Below, piece by piece: positions 58,673 through 64,000 of a stretch of DNA of 64,000 nucleotides; position 1 is the first letter of the stretch, and each line of letters opens with the position of its first letter. Source of the stretch: Cenococcum geophilum 1.58 (taxonomy: Eukaryota > Ascomycota > Dothideomycetes > Gloniales > Gloniaceae); the NCBI GenBank assembly GCA_001692895.1, contig KV748196.1, positions 992,001 through 1,056,000 on the forward strand, read 5' to 3'. The notes under the pieces were generated by a model. That model searched no databases, had not been told where the DNA came from, and was given only the letters and a program-made list of their open reading frames with translations. The translations under genes were made by a program, and so were the position numbers.

Positions 58673-59890
58673 AAGCAGCCACTATAACGCCGTTAACGGC
58701 AGTAACCACTTTAAGGTTAAGTGGAGATATAAGTATATAAGATACTAACTTATAACTAGTTACGGTTAGGTAGTTATAGGAAATTGTTAATAGGTTAAAT
58801 AAGAACAACTAAATACTTAAAGAAAGACTTAATGGGATTAGAGTAGTAAAGGTTAAGTTACCTTTAATTAAATAATTCTTAGGAGAGGGATCGAAGCTTA
58901 AAGGATTTCTAATGTAAATATATTTTAAAGTCATGTAAGAAGGGGCCAAGTTAGCTATCCCTTGCATAGATGGATTCGTGCTCAAGATGGTGGCCCGTGC
59001 TTGGCCAATTACTGTTACGAAAATCTGATTAAGCGAGCCTCGCCCAACAATCAAAAGGTGATGTTCTTTAACGTTATGCACGGGCCACAATTGTATCCAC
59101 ACCATCTATGCAAGGGATAATAATGGATTAGATAGCCTATGTAGGACTATTCCTAATAGGTTAGGTATTTAAATGGTTTAAACCCTACTTAATGGAAATA
59201 TAGACTAACGGAATAACTACTACTAATTAAGAGGTATGATATATATTTTTTAGCTAGGTAGGATTTGCGGAACAATTAATATAGATATTTAGGGACCTAG
59301 AAGCAATAACTATAGTAAAGAGGAAGCTTTAGGACCTAATATAGCGAACTTTAGTAATTAAGTATATAATATAGTTTTAAATACTTACTATATAGGTTAA
59401 ATAGAATAATAAGGCGCTTATAGTATAGTATAAATAGGGACTTAAGGCTAAAGTCTAGGATATAATTACTCTAATAGAAAATGCGGATACCCTAAGGGAA
59501 TTAATAGATTAAGTGATTAAGATTAATAATAGAATCTTCTAAAGGGAATAGGCTAAGAGAGGCTAGGATAGAGTTCTATAGTTATATAAGACGCAGAGCA
59601 CGCAACAACTAAAGCTAAATTAGAAACTATAGTATGGTGTAGAGCTAATAGACCTAAGCGGTACTAGAAAAACCTATAAGAGATAGGGAAAGCAACTATA
59701 GAAACCTAGAAGTTAAGGATTAAGTAATTATAGGACTAAGGAGCATAGGCTAAACTAAGGATCTTAATAGCNGAAGANGTTTNAGCGGACTCTATAATAA
59801 AAGTAATAGTTTAAAGACAGAGCTTATATAAATTGCGGAAAATAGGGTTATTTTACTAGAGACTATAGAAGTAGTTAGAGTTATTATGTA
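58673..59890 (+). pseudogene. Gyp3c gag, split by MITE-2
   Basis: ATG at 58673, MPLKAATIT. The capsid region is interrupted at 58957/59118 by MITE-2 and continues KLA|IIMD. The zinc knuckle is at about 59812-59860 (INCGK, then YFTRDYRS; a Cys has become Tyr). Stops TAA/TAG; n bases at 59772-59783 and 59926-59935. Confidence 0.87.
58958..59117. mobile_element. MITE-2 (160 bp, TCCCTTGCATAGATGG inverted ends)
   Basis: Perfect 16-bp terminal inverted repeats TCCCTTGCATAGATGG extend as an imperfect match to a shared GTGGCCCGTGC about 40 bp in. The empty site is visible in Gyp3d at about 63257-63270. Non-coding; a 98-codon minus frame across it (59105-58809) is chance. RIP-free. Terminal TATCCCTTG is shared with MITE-1. 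Confidence 0.9.
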
Positions 59891-61960
59891 GTAAAGGGAA
59901 CTAGACTAATAGTATATAATATATANNTATAGAGNGATAATAGTATACTGCGAGGAATAAAAGAGTGTTTAATTAGAAGTTTTGCGTTTTATTATAATAA
60001 TATATACCAAATTTATAAAGACGCTAAGTATGGTACAAGCTATTAGCTATAAGAGCTAGAGTTAAGAGGACTTAAAGGAACTAAAAAGTTAGATAAAGAA
60101 TAAGATTAACTCTATAAGCTAGATTAAGATATTATAGTAATATGCGGATAATAATTAGTAATAATAACAATAGAGTTAAAGTACTTATTAATTAATAGCA
60201 ATAAGGATAGTAAAGGAACTAATTAGGGGTATCTAAACCTTAATAACGCAATAAAAGTAGAGACTAAGACCACTATAGAGCAAGGTTTAGTAACGGGTAT
60301 TATAATACTGTTAGATACGGCATCTATTACTTTATAAGACGGAAGGAGCAATATCTAGAGACGATTAAGTAAGTAGACGACTGCTAGTGCTAGCTTACTA
60401 CTTAATAAAGGTAAAAGGCTAAAGGCTTAAGATTCTTAAGATAAAATAAGAGATGACTAAGATTCTTAAGAAGAGATAAGGCATGCTTAAGGACCTATAA
60501 TAGACGTAAACTAATAGAGTAGGGTAGTAGCTTAGTTTAAGAACATATAAATAAGCTTAGGATAAGTGTTTCTAACGGCATAAGATTCTTAAGATAAGAT
60601 AAGTAAGGTTTAAGACTCTTAAGACAAGATAAAAATACTAGTAAAGCCTAGTTAGACTAAGGTTAGAGCGCAGCTTAAGAAAGAGGCAAGCTTAGGATTA
60701 AAGAATCTAAGGGGTTAAGAGTTTAGAGTATAAATAAGGACACCCACAAGTAAGAAGCAAGCGGCTTTACTATAGATTAGAGAATCTGTAATATAAATAG
60801 TAGTTAGATTAGGAGATAGATATATAGACCTAGAGGACTTACTAGTTAAATAAGATGTTTAGACTAAAGATTAAGAATATAATACTAAGATTAAGAAGTA
60901 AGAAGACTTTAAGGATCTACTTATAAGACGCAAAAAGAAAGAAACTATAAAGGAATTTAGAGTAAGAATTACCTTATAGCAAGAATAGAAACTAGATAAA
61001 AGATCTAGTACGTTAGGATGTATAAGGGATAAAGCACCTATATAAAGAATTACTAATAGACCTAAAATAGGCATACTAAGAGCTAAGTGGCTTACCGAAC
61101 TAAAACAAAAAGAGGATCTAGGGATTCCTACTAGGTTCGAAGAACGATATATAAAAGGCTGTTATAACGCAGTAATAAGAAGATACTTCCTTACGGACAG
61201 ACTGTATATACTCTAATAGCTGTACCAAAAGTAGTATAGGCAACGACATAATAATAAGTGAGAAGATTTCTATATATAGTTGGATAAAAAAGTTATCTAA
61301 GACTACCTAATTATAGAAAAAGCAATAAATTATATTAAGGGAGCCTTAATTATAATATTAAAGGATCTAGAGGAATAATTAGAGGACTAGAGAAGCAAGA
61401 GACGTATCTTAGTACCTATAAATAAAGTTATAACGTTTAGATTAGCGCGATAAAGGTTTAAACTTAAAGATAAAGATAAGTTAAGAGTTAATCTAAAGCA
61501 CCTAGTATACTATACGCTATTATAGATTGCATGTATGGATGATATATATAAAATACATAAGAATCTAAAGGAAAAGAACCGGAAATACCCTATAAGGATA
61601 TACTAGATAATAGATAAACAATAGTATAGGAATGCTAAGTATATGCATAGATAGCATTTAGCAGAAGTCTAAGAGGAAGGAGATTTAATACTTTAACTAG
61701 GAAGATTCCTTACGGAAGAATGCTTAGATGGACAATAATAGTGGGAATATCTAGAGAATACCTATTTATAGTATATTAAAGACAAAAAGCAAACTAGGTA
61801 TTAGCTAAAGAATAAGCTAAGTATAATAGGATTAAGCAGCTAATAGTTAGGAAAAGTAGAGGCCTATAGGACTAAAGGGAGCTAGTAGTAGAGCCTTAAA
61901 CCCTTAAAGGAATTTAAGAATAATACCTAAACCTAAAAGTTAAATGGTAAGATTAATAGT
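59891..61960 (+). pseudogene. Gyp3c long segment between zinc knuckle and protease, unrecognised
   Basis: About 2.1 kb where most gypsy elements have almost nothing. From about 61085 to 61960 a single frame reads through with TAA/TAG stops only, e.g. KWLTELKQKEDLGIPTRFEE, then YNAVIRRYFLTDRL and GRFLTEECLDG near 61698. It is rich in Lys, Arg, Glu and Trp/Gln-derived stops. The first part (60380-60720) is built from AAGATTCTTAAGA-like repeats. The same segment is present in Gyp3a and Gyp3b. Function unknown; possibly a structural or linker part of Gag-Pol. Confidence 0.6.
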
Positions 61961-62504
61961 TTAAAGTATTGGTAGATAGTGGAGTAATAAGGAACTATAT
62001 TTCACTAGTAGCAGTTAAAAGGATGGGGCTATTATATAGGTAAAAAGAGCACCCTTATCTATTAGTAACAATTTTAGGAAATTTAATAGCCTACGGAGGA
62101 GGTATTATTAATCTTAAAATAGGACTAATTTAGATAACTATTAAAGGGAGATAAGTTAAGATATCTTTTAATATATTACTATTAGGGAATAATAAGGCAG
62201 TATTAGGAATGCCTTAGTTATAGGAATATAATCTAAAGATTAATTAGGTTATAGGTTAGGTTAATATTAGAGATATATAATAATATAAGATGTAATAACA
62301 AACTAAGTTAGTATAGTACTAAGTTAGAGCGATATATAAGGAGACTAATTAGGGATTAAGTTACGTACCTAAAAGATACCATAAGTATGGTAAAAAGTTA
62401 TAGTTACTAGAAAGTGAAAAGCTGTTAGAGTATATAGTATAGGACTATAAGATAGAATTAGAACTAGGAATAAATCTAAGGTTCTTTCTAATCTATAAGC
62501 TTAC
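61961..62504 (+). pseudogene. Gyp3c protease and start of RT, broken
   Basis: Retropepsin with intact catalytic LVDSG (about 61973-61987), then NYISLVAVKRMGL, AYGGGIINLKIG and AVLGMP (about 62200). It leads to IELELGINLR and YKLT, the usual gypsy pre-RT block, cut at 62504 by Gyp3d; CTTAC (62500-62504) is the presumed target. Confidence 0.88.
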
Positions 62505-62925
62505 TGTTACAGACGCCTTAAGTACAATATTATAACTACTTGGAGAAGAGTTAGAAGAGGCTAGTTAGTTAATATAAGCACGGTCTAGGATGGAACCCAT
62601 AGAATTATATAACGAGGAATGGTAGCTAAGGTTATATAATATGCTACGTATTAAACGAGAGGAATAAGAGGAACTTATGTACCTTATATATAACACGTAT
62701 ATTACGTATAAGAAGGATTTTATAAAAGTATAGTTGTGTATTTAAGGACCCTTAATCCCTACCTAGATAGTTCCTTTCTTATAGTAATTCTTAGAATATA
62801 ATTAGAGTTAATCTATTAGGCAACTACTCTACCAGTTATTATTACGTTATTAACTTACTTGCAATACCTATATACCTAGCCTATTAATAAGTCCACCGTA
62901 GTTCCTACTATAAGGCTCCATTATA
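62505..62925 (+). repeat. Gyp3d 5' LTR (421 bp)
   Basis: Native TGTT start kept; ends GGCTCCATTATA, followed by CAATTACTACTA, the common first internal bases of the family. Confidence 0.92.
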
Positions 62926-62965
62926 CAATTACTACTATAGTTACGGTTTTAATAAGTCAAATAAC

Positions 62966-64000
62966 ATGCTACTAAAAGCAGCTACTATGACGCCGTTAAC
63001 GGCAGCAACTACTTTAAGGTTAAGTGGAGATATAAGTATATAAGATACTAACTTATAACCAGTTACGGTTGGGCAGTTATAGGAAATTATTAATAGGTTA
63101 AATAAGAACAACTAAATACTTAAAGAAAGACTTAATGGGATTAAAGTAGTAAAGGTTAAGTTACCTTTAATTAAACGATTCTTAGGGGAGATATTAAAGC
63201 TTAAAGGATTCCTAACGTAAATATATTTTAAAGTTATATAAAAAGGGGCCAAGTTAGCTATAATAATGGATTAGATAGCCTACGCAGGACTATTTCTAAC
63301 AGGTTAGGTACTTAAATGGTTTAAATCCTACTTAACGGAAATATAGACTAATAGAATAACTACTACCAATTAAGAGGTACAATATATATTTTTTAGCTAG
63401 GTAAGATTCGCGGAATAATTAATATAGATATTTAGGGACCTAGAAGCAATAACTATAGTAAAAAGAAAGCTTTAGGACCTAATATAGTAAACTTTAGTAA
63501 TTAAGTATATGATACAGTTTTAAATACTTGCTATATAGGTTAAATGGAATAATAAGGCGCTTATAGTATAGTATAAATAGGGACTTAAGGCTAAAGTCTA
63601 GGATGTAATTATTTTAATAGAAGATATGGACACCCTAAGGGAATTAATAGATTAAGCGATTAAGATTAATAATAGGATCTTCTAAAGGGAATAGGCTAAG
63701 AGAGGCTAGGATAGAGTTCTATAGTTATATAAGACGTAAAGTACACAATAACTAAAGCTAAATTAGAAACTATAGTATAGTGTAGAGCTAATAGACCTAA
63801 GCGGTACTAGAAAAACCTATAAAAGATAGGGAAAGTAACTATAAAAACCTAGAAGTTAAGGATTAAGTAATTATAGGACTAAGGAGTATAGGCTAAACTA
63901 AGGATCTTAATAGCGGAAGATGTTTAAGCGGACTCTATAGCAAAAATAATAGTTTAAAGACGGAGCTTATATAAATTGCGGAAAATAGGGTTATTTCGCT
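62966..64000 (+). pseudogene. Gyp3d gag, partial
   Basis: ATG at 62966 (MLLKAAT). Capsid region with TAA/TAG stops; the window ends inside the zinc knuckle (INCGK near 63975-63990). Supplies the uninterrupted version of the MITE-2 target. Confidence 0.87.

Larger units (their letters stand above)
58203..64000 (+). mobile_element. Gyp3c: Gyp3-family gypsy element, interrupted by Gyp3d, incomplete in window
   Basis: Begins with LTR TATTACGGACGC (native TGTTACGGACGC), then gag, long segment, protease and the first RT residues, where it is broken at 62504 by Gyp3d. The rest lies beyond the window. MITE-2 sits in its gag. Confidence 0.88.
62505..64000 (+). mobile_element. Gyp3d: Gyp3-family element, 5' part only
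   Basis: Starts with an intact TGTTACAGACGCC LTR end inside the Gyp3c RT and runs off the window. LTR plus gag are collinear with 58203-59870, without MITE-2. Confidence 0.88.

Noticed and set aside
58809..59105. 98-codon minus-strand open frame
   Set aside because: It runs across MITE-2 and antisense gag; absent from the sister copy Gyp3d, so it is a product of the insertion.
16394..59935. Clusters of n bases as biological gaps
   Set aside because: They fall only inside multicopy elements (16394-16453, 17403-17483, 25146-25353, 38249-38282, 42067-42079, 59772-59935) and most likely reflect ambiguous base calls between repeats.

Overview
The window is a transposon graveyard from a filamentous ascomycete (Pezizomycotina-type) genome. 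I see no intact cellular gene, tRNA, rRNA or CRISPR array. Almost every coding trace is a transposon protein broken by TAA/TAG codons standing where Gln or Trp codons would be. CpA and TpG are scarce and TpA is abundant, while CpG, CpC and CpT survive. That is the footprint of repeat-induced point mutation (RIP), which occurs only in fungi. The open frames in the window are chance frames or remnants of these elements.

The layout is a set of insertions inside insertions, most proven by target-site duplications (TSDs). Left block: LINE-A (minus strand, about 596-14310) was split by Gyp1, a chromodomain Ty3/gypsy element (3270-12175, 215-bp LTRs, TSD GGGGC). Main block: Gyp2, a second gypsy element (plus strand, gag ATG at 14654, still open at 58202), is the host of everything to its right. 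It was hit by: (1) S, an unclassified 2.2-kb TG...CA element (15001-30709, TSD ATAAT), itself split by LINE-B1 (minus, TSD 15 bp), itself split by Gyp3a (minus, 19922-27893, TSD TTTTA); (2) MITE-1 (31142-31421); (3) Cop-1, a Ty1/copia element (plus, 32321-45022), which carries a 446-bp TRIM-like mini-retroelement (36294-36739, TSD GGAAG) and a second inverted copia, Cop-2 (37446-43553, TSD GAAAA); (4) LINE-B2, 5'-truncated (46210-48972, TSD 14 bp); (5) Gyp3b (minus, 49721-57635, TSD ATAGT); (6) Gyp3c (plus, from 58203), which contains MITE-2 and is itself interrupted by Gyp3d (from 62505, running off the window).

None of these elements can now make its proteins. Short pieces (MITEs, the 5' end of LINE-B1, most of S) keep normal CpA/TpG and look RIP-free, so dinucleotide content separates old multicopy DNA from short or low-copy DNA. 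The most interesting items are the TRIM element, whose 101-bp LTRs carry a TATA box, a predicted start site and a 15-nt self-complementary primer site just inside the LTR; two MITE families with shared termini; a long uncharacterised coding segment between Gag zinc knuckle and protease in the Gyp3 family; 18-bp ACGCGT repeats in the copia leader; and the repeat-built S element. Element names used here are local labels, not database names.
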